A stretch of DNA of 64,000 nt from Glandiceps talaboti (GCF_964340395.1 NC_135561.1:11568961-11632960); one strand, 5' to 3'. Positions 13,618-25,731 are shown, counted from the first letter of the stretch. Numbers and translations are program-made. The notes: generated by a model not told the origin, from the sequence alone.

Positions 13618-14475
13618 ATATCTCTACAAAGTCAAAGTAGTTCCGTTAAAGGCAAGGAAGGAAGCACTGAAAACATTGTATTTGAAGACAAGAAAGAACT
13701 GAGCTCACCCGCTCTTATTTGCAACGTTCAGGTGCACAAAAAGATGCGATTATTGAGTTTGATGGACAGCGACGCCACCGTGGAGAAGTTGCAAAACCAA
13801 GAGTGGGACAACTCTATACCAGTTTGTCCGGACCCAGTCGATCATAGGCGAGTAAAGTCAACCGAGATAAACTCCAACACTGAGTTTGGAACTTTTAGTA
13901 TGCCATCGGACTCTACAAATAAAAATGAGTATGATTTGAATATCGATTTGGACTCCGCCTACCACTCCACTTATGAAATTAACGAAAACCACTTGGAGAA
14001 ATCCTATTCTGAGGAATCGATTGATTCGAATTGTGCCGATTACTGCCTAAATATTGCCTCCACGGAATCGTTTACACTCGACAATACTCGGACTCGCTAC
14101 GGCCATGGTCGGCCACACTCGGAGGATCCGACCAGGAGTCGAAGTATCGTTGAAATTCGGGAGAGTTTGGAACAAAAGGTGAAACGGCTACGGGAAGAGA
14201 AGGCTGAAGTCGATGAAAAAATTCGCCTTGCGCAGGAAGAAGATATTATCCGGTCGCAAGAAAAGGTGAAATTTCAACAGCAACTTGCGCTACACAGGAA
14301 GGAGAGGTTAAAACGTGTTATTGGTGGACTACGGAAAAAATTGGATGACCAAAGTCACAGATTACAAGAAGGTTATAATAATGTCTTACTAGTGAAAAGA
14401 AATCTGATGCGTAGTAGAAGTTTTGCCAAAAGAGATCGACTAGAGCGAAATGATTCCAGAGAGGCGCCATTTTGA
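13618..14475 (+). CDS. Terminal coding exon, coiled-coil protein of unknown family
   Basis: The exon begins after a long pyrimidine tract and TTTCAG (ends 13617) and stays open for 285 codons to TGA. An internal GTG at 13732 is not a start. The N-terminal two thirds are acidic and Ser/Asn/Thr-rich (SLMDSDATVEKLQNQEW, later SYSEESIDSN), probably disordered. Residues about 178-263 form a charged heptad-rich coiled coil (RESLEQKVKRLREEK … RVIGGLRKKLDDQSHRLQ), followed by an Arg/Ser tail. The stop is supplied by the first of four GGCGCCATTTTGAA repeats. I do not recognise the family. A remote likeness to Shroom ASD2-type helices crossed my mind but is too weak to use. Upstream exons must exist to the left. 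Confidence 0.72.
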   Translation: MSLQSQSSSVKGKEGSTENIVFEDKKELSSPALICNVQVHKKMRLLSLMDSDATVEKLQNQEWDNSIPVCPDPVDHRRVKSTEINSNTEFGTFSMPSDSTNKNEYDLNIDLDSAYHSTYEINENHLEKSYSEESIDSNCADYCLNIASTESFTLDNTRTRYGHGRPHSEDPTRSRSIVEIRESLEQKVKRLREEKAEVDEKIRLAQEEDIIRSQEKVKFQQQLALHRKERLKRVIGGLRKKLDDQSHRLQEGYNNVLLVKRNLMRSRSFAKRDRLERNDSREAPF

Positions 14476-14543
14476 AGGACGTGGCGCCATTTTGAATTTG
14501 AAAGGACGCGGCGCCATTTTGAAACTGATAGCGCCATCTTGAA
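14463..14543 (+). repeat. Four YY1-like repeats (GGCGCCATTTTGAA)
   Basis: Copies start at 14463, 14483, 14510 and 14530 (the last is AGCGCCATCTTGAA), spaced 20, 27 and 20 bp. On the minus strand each reads AAAATGGCGC or AAGATGGCGC, close to the YY1 consensus AAnATGGCGGC. The first copy supplies the stop codon of the coiled-coil exon. Confidence 0.7.
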
Positions 14544-15070
14544 GAATTTATTTAAGGTATCCATATACCCGTCAGCAGTTATCGCCCATGAACGTTGGAT
14601 GCTTGTATGAATATGAATATGAATATGGACAATTTCATATCAGAATCTTATTTATAACATATTTATTTATATATGTATTCTCTACTCTATTAATACATTT
14701 ATTTATTTGTTTGTTTGTCTGAACATACCACAATATTTTGTTTTATGGACACAACATTGTTTACTACTCTTGGTGACATATATTCACATAATATTACAGC
14801 ATTGTGAATATTATCAAGTGATCGGGCATTGCATACAACCCACACATTACAAAGTTGATTTTATCATATCCAGGCTCTATGATTTTATGTTTTAGTAAAA
14901 GTCAGCTATGGACTCATAATTTTAAATTTATAGTTTTTTTTATAAGAAATGTGTATTTTTTATTTTTCTATATTTAGCCAGATAATCCCCCAACACATGT
15001 GATTTAACACTTACCTCTAACTTCTAATTTAAAGTTGTTATATAATAAAGTTGTATAGGAAAATTATTTC
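14476..15070 (+). other. Probable 3' UTR of the coiled-coil gene
   Basis: About 590 nt from the stop to a canonical AATAAA at 15044-15049, followed by a moderately T/G-rich stretch. It begins with the YY1-like repeat cluster. AATAAA-like strings are frequent in this AT-rich DNA, so the end is tentative. Confidence 0.4.
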
Positions 15071-15564
15071 GGCAGGACTGAGGAGCACTGGGTCCAATGT
15101 ATGTTTACGACTTATGTGTTGTATACCAGCATTCATTTTATGAATCATGCCAAATGATCAGGACTGGCATTAGGGTTAGGGATTCTAGAATACAGGATCA
15201 AATTTATAAAGTAGTCAGAAGCTTCCTCGAGTGTAAAATTGTTATCAAATTCGAGTTTGGGCCCAGTGTCCCTCAGGCACACCATTTTATTAAACAGAAT
15301 TCTAGTAAAACAATTAAATCAAGATGGACGCCAAGAGCAGTCGTTCTTGCAAGTCGATAGTTTTAGATTTCATGCCATCACTAAATGATAATTCATAAAA
15401 ATGGAGTACATTTTCATTACATGTTTTTTTATTCGTTTATAAAGTTCTTTATAGTGTTCTATAAAGTAGTCGAGAGTTTTAGTGGAAAATATTTAACTGC
15501 CGGCATTAATCATGACGTTCAAAGATTGTCGGAATTACATACGACGAACAATAATGGCGCGCCA

Positions 15565-15790
15565 TGACGTCATTGTTATGATTTTTTTTTATTTAGCAGT
15601 CATTACCTCTTCAATGTATACCAAATTTCATCATCCGATTGATAACATGAAATGAATATTCGAATACTCTAAATCAACTGCATCTATGCATGCATATTTA
15701 ACATCAAAAACACGTCGCATAGATTAATTAAAACAACGCCTTCGAAGGCAAATTATTGATTACATACACAGTGACGTCAATGTGACGTCA
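15565..15790. promoter_or_regulatory. Three CRE octamers
   Basis: TGACGTCA occurs at 15565-15572 (next to GGCGCGCC), 15772-15779 and 15783-15790. The last two are 11 bp apart, about one helical turn. CREB/ATF-type bZIP factors bind this palindrome. No nearby gene start is evident. Confidence 0.4.
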
Positions 15791-18503
15791 CATAAAGTCA
15801 CTATGTACATACTAAGATGTTATAAATTGTACATACACCAGACTCTCCTGGTATCTTTAAAGTTCAAAGTTCATGTACGTGCTCTGTAGTACAGATACGG
15901 CGGGAAAAGAAAGTGCAGACGATAGTAGTAATTTCCATGTGCCAGTCATTCCACATTCATACAGTAGTGTGAAATGAAGAATTGTATCGCGGGAAGTCAT
16001 TGTTGCTGACATCACAACATTTTTTGGTTGAAATTGAAATATTTTTCTCTCGCTGACATGAACTTTAGGTATATTCATTCCAGTGTTGTGATTTGAAAGA
16101 TACAGGCTGACTTCGTAAAGGAGTCCGAGGTGTCTTGGACTTCATTTTAATATGTATTTATACTAATTTTGGACGTTCAATTGAATGCGTTACTTTAATT
16201 GTAAAATGTTTCTGGGGAAGAAAGAATGCACGTCATGATAGAATTGATGATGTAGTGTCAACCACGAGAATTTTCGTCCTTTTTTTTCTAAAAAGTGTGA
16301 TGCAAATCGTTTTCTCAATGTAATTTTCTGTATAATCGGTGCTCTGGATTTGAAACGTTGATATCTGTTATTGTACTAGTATGACGTAATATAGAGTAGT
16401 GTGACGCATGCGCCATGATTACAATTGGGCGCATGCTCATTAAAAAGGATTATTGAAAATGAAGTGGGACTATTTCGACTAACATTGCGTCGTGTTGATA
16501 TAATTCTTTGGTCTTGGTCGCTGACAGTAAACGTACACCGAAATTCACAAAATGGTGTGTATGTTTGAAATACAGCACGCACAATTTTTATTTCAAAGGG
16601 ATGAATTTAAAGAATCTTAATGACAACCACCTATCAACAGGTGGTTGCGTTTTTATTCACGCTATTTTATGCTTATTTCTACAAGTTACCATGGTAATAC
16701 TTTAACCCTGACGGTCTCAATCTTGCATAAAAAGTTCATGATTATTCAAATAGTGCCTGATAATTGAAGATAAATTCGAATCACAATATTTACTTTTAAA
16801 TTAAAGTAACAACATGTTATGAAATGGGTTGAGTCTTCCGATTTGTCACTCTAGGTATTTCTGAATCTTCATCAGAAACAAGGATGTTTGAACCAAAGAC
16901 TTCTTTTTCGGCCTAAGCTTACAGAGTTGTTATTATTTTACATAAATTATGTAACATAATATTATGGAAATATACGTAATTTTTATACATTTTGTATGAG
17001 GAAACACAGACACAAGGACGCGCTTGGTTAAATTAATCTGGGTGTCACGTGATTTGTTTGACCCGTTGTTGGTTCAATTTTGGTATCTTAGAATTATTGG
17101 CGCACTGCGCAGCCTTTGCCCTTTTGAGCTTGACTACATTAGATGATATGGTCTTGTAAGGAAATCAACAAAAAAATCTACTTTGAAACATCGGATGTCT
17201 ATGCAGTTCAATACGAAATTATGACTATCCTGCACATGCCGGGTCAAACTTAAGAATCCGAGGTGAATTCTTGTGCCTGTGTTTTCTTGTGAAAATCTCG
17301 CGAGATAAGTTTACATATACACTTCTCTGTAATTATTCTCAACTTGTGTAAAATATGCCTTGGTATGGCTCCCCTTGGTTTTATATTGTTACACTGGTTT
17401 TTCCCTTACTACCGAAGAGGGCGCTCTCCTGTAGCAACTTCAAATAGCAGAAGAACAATTTCGGAAAATAAATAGACAGCAATTTAAAACTTTTACTTAC
17501 GGCAAGAACACATTTTAGGTTTGGCATAGCAGTGTGATATTGCCATCCATAAACAGCTCCCTCGACGGCATCAAATTGAAAGAATTTTTGTACTTTCCGT
17601 TAGTATCAGCCTTGTGTTCTTCTACAGTTATTTCAAGAACTTATTAGCCGTGTCTTAACTTGACATTATTTTTGCCAAAAAGATATTATATTACTTCAAA
17701 TTACATCAGAGGTGATCGAATTCTAATGCAATATTGACTTCATATCATGTGAGAAGGGTTACATTTCTTCAAGTTAACACGGTTTGCATTCTTTATTTTT
17801 TTACATATCAAAACTTCCATGTTCATGCAAGACTTATTCCGTTACAAGTAATTGTCATCTATATTGATGACTTCAACTGTAAAAGATTGTGATGCTTTGT
17901 TGATGTTTATATTAAAAAATAGTAAATAGTGAAACACGTTTACAGTTGCCAAGATGGAAGGAGATGTAATAAACTTCCAACAGAATACTTGTCCCCCAAG
18001 TAATGATTCAAATAGTGCAGACATTTGTAATTTGGGGACAAGTTGTAATGTTATTGACATTTGTTTATTTATTGGCCGTGAACGAGGCTGGTTTGTAAAT
18101 ACAGAATTTGATGATGCCCACACGTTTCGATAGTACTTATATAACCATGATGAAACGTGAGTGTGTTCGCCTTAACAGCAACGTAGTAACCAAAATGTAT
18201 AGTATCACATGTAAAAGTATTTATAGTTGTAAAAAACGTAGGGTAGAAGTACTTTGTAGTGATGTCTGTAGTACGACTAGGCATCGTTGTGGTGCCAAAT
18301 GTCCCTTTTGGGCCACCGTCAAGACAAAGTGTCTTGTGTACTAAGTTTGCCAGTTGAGTGCTTTCCGAGTGCTAGTGTATTCGATTAATGATATTATAGT
18401 AATGGTACTTGTAAAATGTTGGCGGTTTTTGTAGCAATCTTTTGAGATTCAAGTAACCATGGAATGTATGTTTACCTTTCTTTTTTTCACTTCTTAGAAC
18501 TTT

Positions 18504-18844
18504 TAGGCCAAAAAAGAGAATTGTTTCTGGTCAGAACATTATGTCTAAAGTTATGCGACGATCGACGCGATTTTTTTTTTTAATTCTCAAACCTGTCACT
18601 CAGTTTCCTATTTATGGCAGTTCCTGTTATTTTTATGTAGTACTTTAGAGCAAGTGTGTATGGGGGCAGTTGTCATTTGTCATGATTGGCTCTGCAGTTG
18701 TCTTGAAGTACGGAGGGTTATTTTTGTGTTTCCCCCTGGATCCGCAGACCGCATGGGCTGGATAATTATAAACACGAAAAAAAAAAGACTGATGCGAAGT
18801 GATGCGCGCTGACCAGAAACAATTCTTCTTCTTTTTTGGCCTTA
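18504..18844. mobile_element. Palindromic MITE with TAGGCC…GGCCTTA arms
   Basis: The left arm begins TAGGCCAAAAAAGAGAATTG and continues TTTCTGGTCAG to a poly-T run. The right arm is its near-exact inverse, from a poly-A run through CTGACCAGAAACAATTC to TTTTTTGGCCTTA. The arms are about 90 bp and the centre about 190 bp with no coding capacity. This fits a non-autonomous inverted-repeat element. Confidence 0.65.
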
Positions 18845-19399
18845 CTTGAGTATTTCCTTTTCAGGAAAGACAGACAGATTGATTACCCTCTCCCTATATA
18901 CATGAGATATATACTGATGCATAGAAGTTCGATCTTTGATACAGACAGGGCATTTGGCCAGGACTACAAACATTGCAATGATACTACTAGTAGAGTTTGA
19001 GTACGCTAGGGTTGCTAATTTTGAATTAGTTAAACAGCGCCCTCGTGCTAACTTTGGCCGACCAAAAAAAACACTGAACAGAGTTTCAACCACAAAATAC
19101 ATTACTTTGAAACCTGGTAATCAAAAGAAATATTGTATTTTGTTATAATGTGAATGTAATAAATACGTCCAGATGATTTTCTTCGGCTTAGTTTCGTCAG
19201 TTTATTTCTTGTTAAAGTGGCACCAGCTGAGTGTATACGAGTAAACTTTTTTCTTTCTTTTTTCTTGTAAACGTTGTTGTTGCACTTGCATGTCACGAAG
19301 CATACTATGGATTTTGATAAGACTGGAGGATATGTCGTCTTTTACTATTTTTTCTGTCATAACGGCACCGGCAAGGTGCACTGAACAAAGACAACAGGG

Positions 19400-19424
19400 T
19401 GACGTCATAACTAATGTGACGTCA
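19400..19424. promoter_or_regulatory. Paired CRE octamers in an imperfect palindrome
   Basis: TGACGTCA at 19400-19407 and 19417-19424 with GGG and CCC flanks. The whole segment is an imperfect palindrome. Candidate bZIP-binding site. Confidence 0.4.
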
Positions 19425-19470
19425 CCCACATATCATTAGTTTCTATAAGAATTCGTATGACTACATATAC

Positions 19471-19513
19471 AGTAGTATCATGGAAGTATGTGGGTTATAC
19501 TTCCATGGTAGTA
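19471..19513. repeat. Hairpin with CCATGGAAGTAT arms
   Basis: The left arm AGTATCATGGAAGTAT pairs with ATACTTCCATGGTAGT across a 6-7-nt loop. The same arm core recurs in the hairpin at 54743-54803. Confidence 0.7.
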
Positions 19514-20092
19514 TAATGTATGTCGATGCAAGCCTTCTATGGCATAACAACTGCCTTGCTATTTGCTTTGTTAGAACTGTTGGTTACATCATCAACATTT
19601 TTGTATACTATAACAAATTACGTCATCGATACAGGTAAAACACATGTGTTTTGCCATTTGTTCTCTAACCAACCAGAGTACAGAACGCCATTTGCGACCC
19701 TTTAACTTCTTGAGTACAAACAACATTTTATTCACAGATACATACACGAGTCTGGTTTCCGTACTGCGCTCTGAACGTGACCACTTTTAACAAAATATTA
19801 AAATGAATTCATTTATGATGGAAGTTTCCGTCATTTAGGTCTAAAATTATGTCGACTTTTGCGAAAAATTACAGAAAAATTTAACCCCCCCCCCCCCCTA
19901 AATTCTCAGTAGTAATATTGATGGGAAAGTGCTTGGTGGGGGATGTGTTTGGTACAGAATTTGGCCTCTTTTTTTCAAAATAAATTAGCAGAACACCAAA
20001 GTTTTAGAAAATCGGACAACAAAGTTTGTTTAATATGTCAGTCTGGATATATCAATGCACCTTGGACTGAGTCCATACACTACACTTAATTT

Positions 20093-20243
20093 ATGCCTTC
20101 AGTGATTGGATCATGTCACATGCAAGAGCAATAACAATCATGCCTTCAGTGATTGGTTTAGATCATGTTACATGGAACAGCAATAACAAGTATGTCTTCA
20201 GTGATTGGCTTAGATCATGTCACATGGAATAGCAATAACAGCT
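20093..20243. repeat. Three tandem units of about 50 bp with inverted CCAAT
   Basis: Units starting at 20093, 20140 and 20192 share CTTCAGTGATTGG, GATCATGT and GCAATAACA. Each has one ATTGG (CCAAT box on the minus strand). Confidence 0.75.
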
Positions 20244-21367
20244 GATCTGATGACATGCATATCAACTCTGAAAGTCAATCACACCATGAACGCCGTGTGT
20301 CGTGTGGTGACTGGGTTTATTTTATCTGCTACTTGGTTCTAGGGATTGATCGGCCCAATTAAAAGACTTAGCACAGTTATGAATAAATGTTTAATTCAAG
20401 GTACCTTACTTGAAATGGTTTGTACACTGCATGCTTCGCGCCGGGCTTCGCGACATGGCAGCAGGTTGCTTACTTGACTGTGATTACATGTGACATATAT
20501 TTGCGTGAGTTACATCTTCAGACTTTCGGGTTTGGGGATTTCCCAATCGGATTGATGACTGATACTCTACGACAGGATCCCAGACAAATTCTTATTTGAA
20601 TAATGGTAAGTCGCTCAGTGTAAGCTCTTACACTTGCTTCTGTTTATGACATTACACGTGCACGTACATACCTGTTTCCACTTCTGCAGCTGCCGAGTCG
20701 AGAACCGTGCATGCCTTTACCTTAGTAGTAGCCGGTGAATTGTACAAATACGCGATATCTCGGCTGCTTCCGAAATTTCCTTCATAATTTCCCATAAACT
20801 GTTCTGTCTCACTGAGAAGATCTTAATTCCTCTGACAATCGCAGAGTTCACTATCACTGCAGACTGAGGAGACTGCAACGTTCGGAACAGATTTTAAACA
20901 TTGAACGCCTAGTACGAAGTAGTTTGTAAACGTCAAATCTTGGACGCATGCCAACTGTTCATTATCACTCATTTTAGACGGGCTAGTTTGATGCCTAGAC
21001 CAATCAGATCTCTCGATTTGCTGCATCAATATCCTGGTATAATATGTTGGATAATGCACAGGTGGGTATGATAATTTGTAGATACAATATTTTTTGGGGT
21101 CTGTCACTGCTAATCTTTATTTTTCGAGAATTAGGAATCAAATAAATCATTTGCCACCATTTGTGACAGAATTACCTTCAAAATGTCAGTAATCGAAGAT
21201 AGTGTCAATAGCATTGTTGTACAACTCTAGGGTACATATAGGCAGTGATTGATGTTTGTCATCAAGTTTGATTTTAAGAAATTACTGTATTTATTGTATT
21301 TATTTATTTATTTATTCGGACTGTAGAACTCGTTCTTGTTATTTATTCGGACTGTAGAACTCGTTCC

Positions 21368-21369
<2 letters not shown>

Positions 21370-21399
<30 letters not shown>

Positions 21400-21595
21400 C
21401 ATACATACACACACACATACATACACACACACATACCTACCTACCTACCTACACACACACATACATACATACACTGTCTCATACATACATACATACATAC
21501 ACACACATATACACACATACACACATACATACATACATACATACATACATACATACATACACACACATATACATACATACATACATACAAAAATA
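21370..21595. repeat. (CATA)n / (CACA)n array
   Basis: CATA tetranucleotides mixed with CACA and CCTA variants. Open frames across it (Tyr-Ile-His-Thr repeats) are artefacts. Confidence 0.95.
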
Positions 21596-21599
21596 CATA

Positions 21600-24500
21600 A
21601 TTTCATAAATTTTAAGTTATAAACATCAATGTTATGTATACTTTATCATTGTTTAATAACTTTGTTCAAAATGTGTACACTTTTTACAGAAGAAAATACA
21701 TCCTCTTCATTTCCTTGAATGATATATGAAAATATGTACAAGATTTAATATCACTTACAATTTGCCACACAAACTTGTGGTCTTGCTCCAAAATGATCTC
21801 AAAGAAAAACACAACATTAAAAGAAAATCAACACAATTAGAATATATATATATCTTGTTTGGTTGTCTCAATAAGATAGCTAGTTGCTACAAAAACAAAA
21901 CATAAATAATAAAACTAATTTTTTTTTTGTAATAAACTAGAAAAATATATACATCTGTTTTGGTATAGTAATAAATCAGTTATGTCTTAAGTCTGACAGG
22001 ATTGACATGTTTACATAATCCAAATTCTCTCATTACACCAGCGATATAAAGAAATGTTAAACATTTTTCTTTGTTTGCTTTTTACTATTTCAAACATGTT
22101 GTCTCTCATTACACAAGCAGTATCATAAAATATTGAACATTTGTCTTTTTGTATTGGTGACGAGTTCATTTTTTTTTTAAATATTGGTGATTTTACTCAG
22201 CTGTTTCAGGATGTACCTATCAACAACTATTTCTCTTTTATCACATCATCCTGTTTTCACCACAACTTGGATTGTCCCCTAAGATTGTGAATGGTGGGTT
22301 ATACCGTTTGATCACAAAGAAGGGGTGATTAGGTTCGGTGGTAGGGGTTGTACTACTCATTTGACATTTTGTTGCTTGGGCACCTCTTGGTAACACATTA
22401 TTTAATGTATATGCACACATCTGCATCTTTTTTCGGTGATATTACATGTAACACTGCATTATTAACATCATTGCGTGATCAATGTCTGTAGGAGGTGGAT
22501 CAGAAGGTCTTCGCAATAGTTGCAAATTTTACAATTCCAAAGTGATTATAGTTACTATCAAAATTGATTCTTGGAACTACAGCTGTTGATCCTCTATCTC
22601 AAGACAGCTTACAATATATTGGGGTATGAATACAAACCAATGTTTGTAAACTTCCCCATATCACATCCTAGCATAATCATTTGTCAAATTCGGGTATTTT
22701 GTTTTTCTTTTAACAACAAATACTATGGTACTGTATACTTCCTAGGAACACTGTTCTATGAAAGGCTTCAGATACAATGCATTCTATTGTACTCAAGACA
22801 AGACAACTTCCATGTCACATCCTGGCATCAATTTGTTTAGTTTGGATGCCAACATAGTTTCTTACTAAACCATGTCTGGTCAAAGTCCCTCAGTCAGCAC
22901 AAAAAATTGTTCAGCCAATCAGTGAATCCCAACTGTACATTGATGTATGCAGTGTATAAGTAGCAACTTGAGCTGACAAATATGCCATATTTGGACATTA
23001 CATAACTGCCCCAATAAACACTAACTTTATGAGGGACTATGTTATTGGTTAGAATTTTGTGATTGATTAACAAAGACATGATGTTAATGACTGCATGGGT
23101 TTCTGTGGATGAATTTTAAATTGCATTTCAGGACTTCTAGAGTAACGACTTTGACTATACTGTAAGTGGAGGTGTAAATGGCAATGATACTGTATAGGAA
23201 CTAGACTACAATTTGTTCATATGACAGCTATGATGTCTTGATCAACTAATCCATTATGTGCCATACCAGTCCATGTTTGACCTCCTGCTAATAAATGGTA
23301 CCAGCTTTATTTTACATTTCAGACATCAAAATCCACAATAGTACATGATAACATCTTTCACAGTTCTGATATAGGTTTCAGCAGTGTTTTTATTAAAGGC
23401 AGTAAGCAGGTAAAATCTACTTGTGTTCCCCTGTTATTTTACCAGAGTTCCTGCCAATATGTTTGTACAATATATTGGCAACTATGCCAGTTTTACCATA
23501 CTCCCCCCTTTTGTCACCGGGGTTCCCCCAAAACACTGTCCAGGGATATTACTCAAGGAAAAAAGATGTCTACCAAAATGACAACTATTAACATTTCAGT
23601 ATGTATTGGTCAGATATAAACAATAACTATAAACAACAAAGGATGTATATATAGACTGTAAGATATGCTGTGTCGCTGTGCCCTCACCGGCCTGAACTGA
23701 AAGGGGTTGACTGATGTGTGAGGGCGCCCCATCATGGCATACATTACAGACTACAAAGATTAATGCACTTTGTGTCAGCTTATATTGTAGCAGTCAGAGT
23801 GAACTATTTGAACATTTCTCCAAAATGTCAACAGCTCATGATTTATTTCAACCAGCAGTTTCATATTTGAAAGCACAACTCCATTAACTACACACTGATC
23901 TTTAACCTGACCTTTGACTCTAAATATGAAACTTTTGTTTTTCCTATCAAATTTTACTTCATGTCAACATTGTATGATTATTTCATGACATCAATCAGCT
24001 TCAAGTATTTCAAAACATGACTCTAGTGAGTTCCCACTGACTTGACCTTTAACCTGACGTTTGACCTAAACAATGACACTGTTTGGTTTTAACATCAATG
24101 TTACTTCAGTGAAAAAATCCAATACACTGTAACACTGTTTATACTGATTCATTCTTACAAGTTTTATCAAGTTCTCCATGTTCTCAAAGGGGGAGCAATT
24201 TCCTGTATCCACAACAAAATCAGGTGTATTTTCTTACGGCTATTTATACAATGATCATTATCCATAGAGCAGTGGGTCATAAAAATATTTTCTAAAACTT
24301 AATTAAATCAAGTTCAGAATATCAAATATTTTCTTGAATGTGAAATCCCTGTCCCTTTACTGTGGTGTAACAATTTAATTCTCAAAATTATCACAGTTCC
24401 AAATCTTTTTATCAAATTTAACTGCCAGAGATATAAATAATAAACAAAGCTTGTCAACATAAAAAAGTCATCAACTTCTGTCTGATATCAAAACGAGAGC

Positions 24501-25230
24501 TCTTTAGACTCCAAAACTTTCTTGTCTCTCAAATAAATAGAATAGCAGTCACATATGACTGACTTTATTTAGTTCGTCAATTTTCATAAAACTTTTTATT
24601 TTGGATTTCCATCCAAAGTCTCTACGTATTGGGTGTGTTTAATGAAAAGTTACTGGGCTCTCTTGTCATGTGACCAATGTCTAGTCAATTATGTATCATC
24701 ATATTCGTCCAGTTTTGGCAACATAAAGACTGCATTATTAACATTATTATGTTATCAAAGTCTGTTCGAGATGGATTGAAAAGTCACAGATGTTAAAATT
24801 TGACCATTCAATAGAGACTATATTTAACAGTCCGAAAGCAATCACACTGTTACAAACCACATTGGCATTCTAAGTTTTGTTATGGCTGTCATCTGTGTAT
24901 GTTTGAATGTTTAGATATCAACAACCTACAAACTTGGTATTCAATATACACCACTGTACATTTCCTAATTGAAGCTAGTACTCATAGATACATGAATATT
25001 AACTTGTAAAGTTTACACAAGACTTCAAGTTCTACTGACTATGAACTGCTGTTCTAGTCATAAAAAGATTGCCATGAAACTGAACATGAAAATGGAAATT
25101 TTGAATGATAGTAAAATGTTGATTCTTTTCAGGATATAGCTTCAATTAGAAATTGTAAAATACTCAAACAAAACTTTACAAATTTTACCCTGTGTACATG
25201 TGATAATTTCTGATGTCTTGAACTTCAGAG
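21600..25230. other. No gene seen; one MITE
   Basis: AT-rich sequence downstream of the three-finger gene, possibly part of its 3' region. Only the CAGTG-ended MITE at 23382 stands out. Confidence 0.4.
23382..23538. mobile_element. CAGTG-ended MITE, copy 1
   Basis: A 157-bp element beginning CAGTGTTTT and ending AAAACACTG. Inside are GGTAAAATCTAC, TATTTTACCAGAGTTCC, CCAGTTTTACC and ACCGGGGTTCCC blocks shared in order with the copy at 51563. Flanks are TTCAG and TCCAG, a possible decayed 5-bp target duplication. Confidence 0.75.
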
Positions 25231-25233
25231 ATT

Positions 25234-25610
25234 ATTTTCCATCTGTGTAAGTTGTTGGGATGTTTGAACGATTTTTGTGTGATTTCTCTCATGATGTCTT
25301 GATATGACTTATAACGATGATTTTCCATTGGTGTAAGTTGCGGAGATGTTTGACGAGTTTTCTTGTAGTGTATTCTTTTCTAATGTTTGGAACTCAGAGA
25401 TGACTTTCAATCTGTGTAAGTTGCTGGGATGTGTGAATAGTTTTCTTGTGATTTCTCTTCTGATGTCTTGACTTACAATGATGGTTTTCATTGTGTGTAA
25501 GTTATTGAGATGTTTGAAGAGTTTTCTTGTTGTGGATTCCTTTCTGATGTCTTGAACTAAACGACGATTTTCCATCTCTGTAAGTTGTTGGGATGTCGGA
25601 TGTATGCAAA
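25234..25610. repeat. 83-bp tandem repeat, about 5 units
   Basis: Units begin TTTTCCAT…GTAAGTTG…GGGATG(T)TTGA and repeat at about 25236, 25320, 25404, 25485 and 25568. On the minus strand about four units stay open as a 107-codon frame with a repeating 27-28-residue pattern (for example RKLFTHPSNLHRLK). The array sits just downstream of the zinc-finger gene's terminal exon. Confidence 0.7.
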
Positions 25611-25644
25611 GAATATCTCTATCTGACGTCACTTGTCATCATGC

Positions 25645-25731
25645 TTATTTAGATTTCTGGTACATTTCTCCTTTCTCTGATTCTGATGAAACTCTCCTCA
25701 ATCTTGGTGTAATGTCCTCAATTTTCATGTC
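25645..25731 (-). CDS. Candidate terminal exon of the three-finger protein
   Basis: Acceptor TTATCAG followed by a phase-0 open frame of 28 residues (DMKIEDITPRLRRVSSES…KSK) ending in TAA. The phase matches the CAG/GTTAGC donor at 26289. The charged, Ser-rich composition looks coding, but 84 open nucleotides can arise by chance about one time in four. With this exon the protein from the 27062 ATG would be 286 residues. Confidence 0.4.
   Translation of the reverse strand, partial: DMKIEDITPRLRRVSSESEKGEMYQKSK

Larger units (their letters stand above)
15071..21300. other. No gene seen; CRE octamers, MITE and hairpin
   Basis: No exon with domain content was found. The stretch contains five TGACGTCA octamers, a palindromic MITE, a hairpin at 19471-19513 and a three-unit tandem repeat, each listed separately. 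A cysteine-rich frame at 18108-18344 is discussed in the findings. Confidence 0.4.

Noticed and set aside
13508-13702. ATG frame upstream of and overlapping the coiled-coil exon
   Set aside because: It runs through the polypyrimidine tract and acceptor in a different frame from the exon.
14373-14564. Minus-strand frame over the YY1-like repeats
   Set aside because: Antisense of the coiled-coil exon and the repeat. No independent evidence.
16624-16647. Perfect 9-bp hairpin CAACCACCT / AGGTGGTTG followed by CGTTTTT, like a bacterial terminator
   Set aside because: The window is eukaryotic. No gene ends here and short hairpins are expected by chance.
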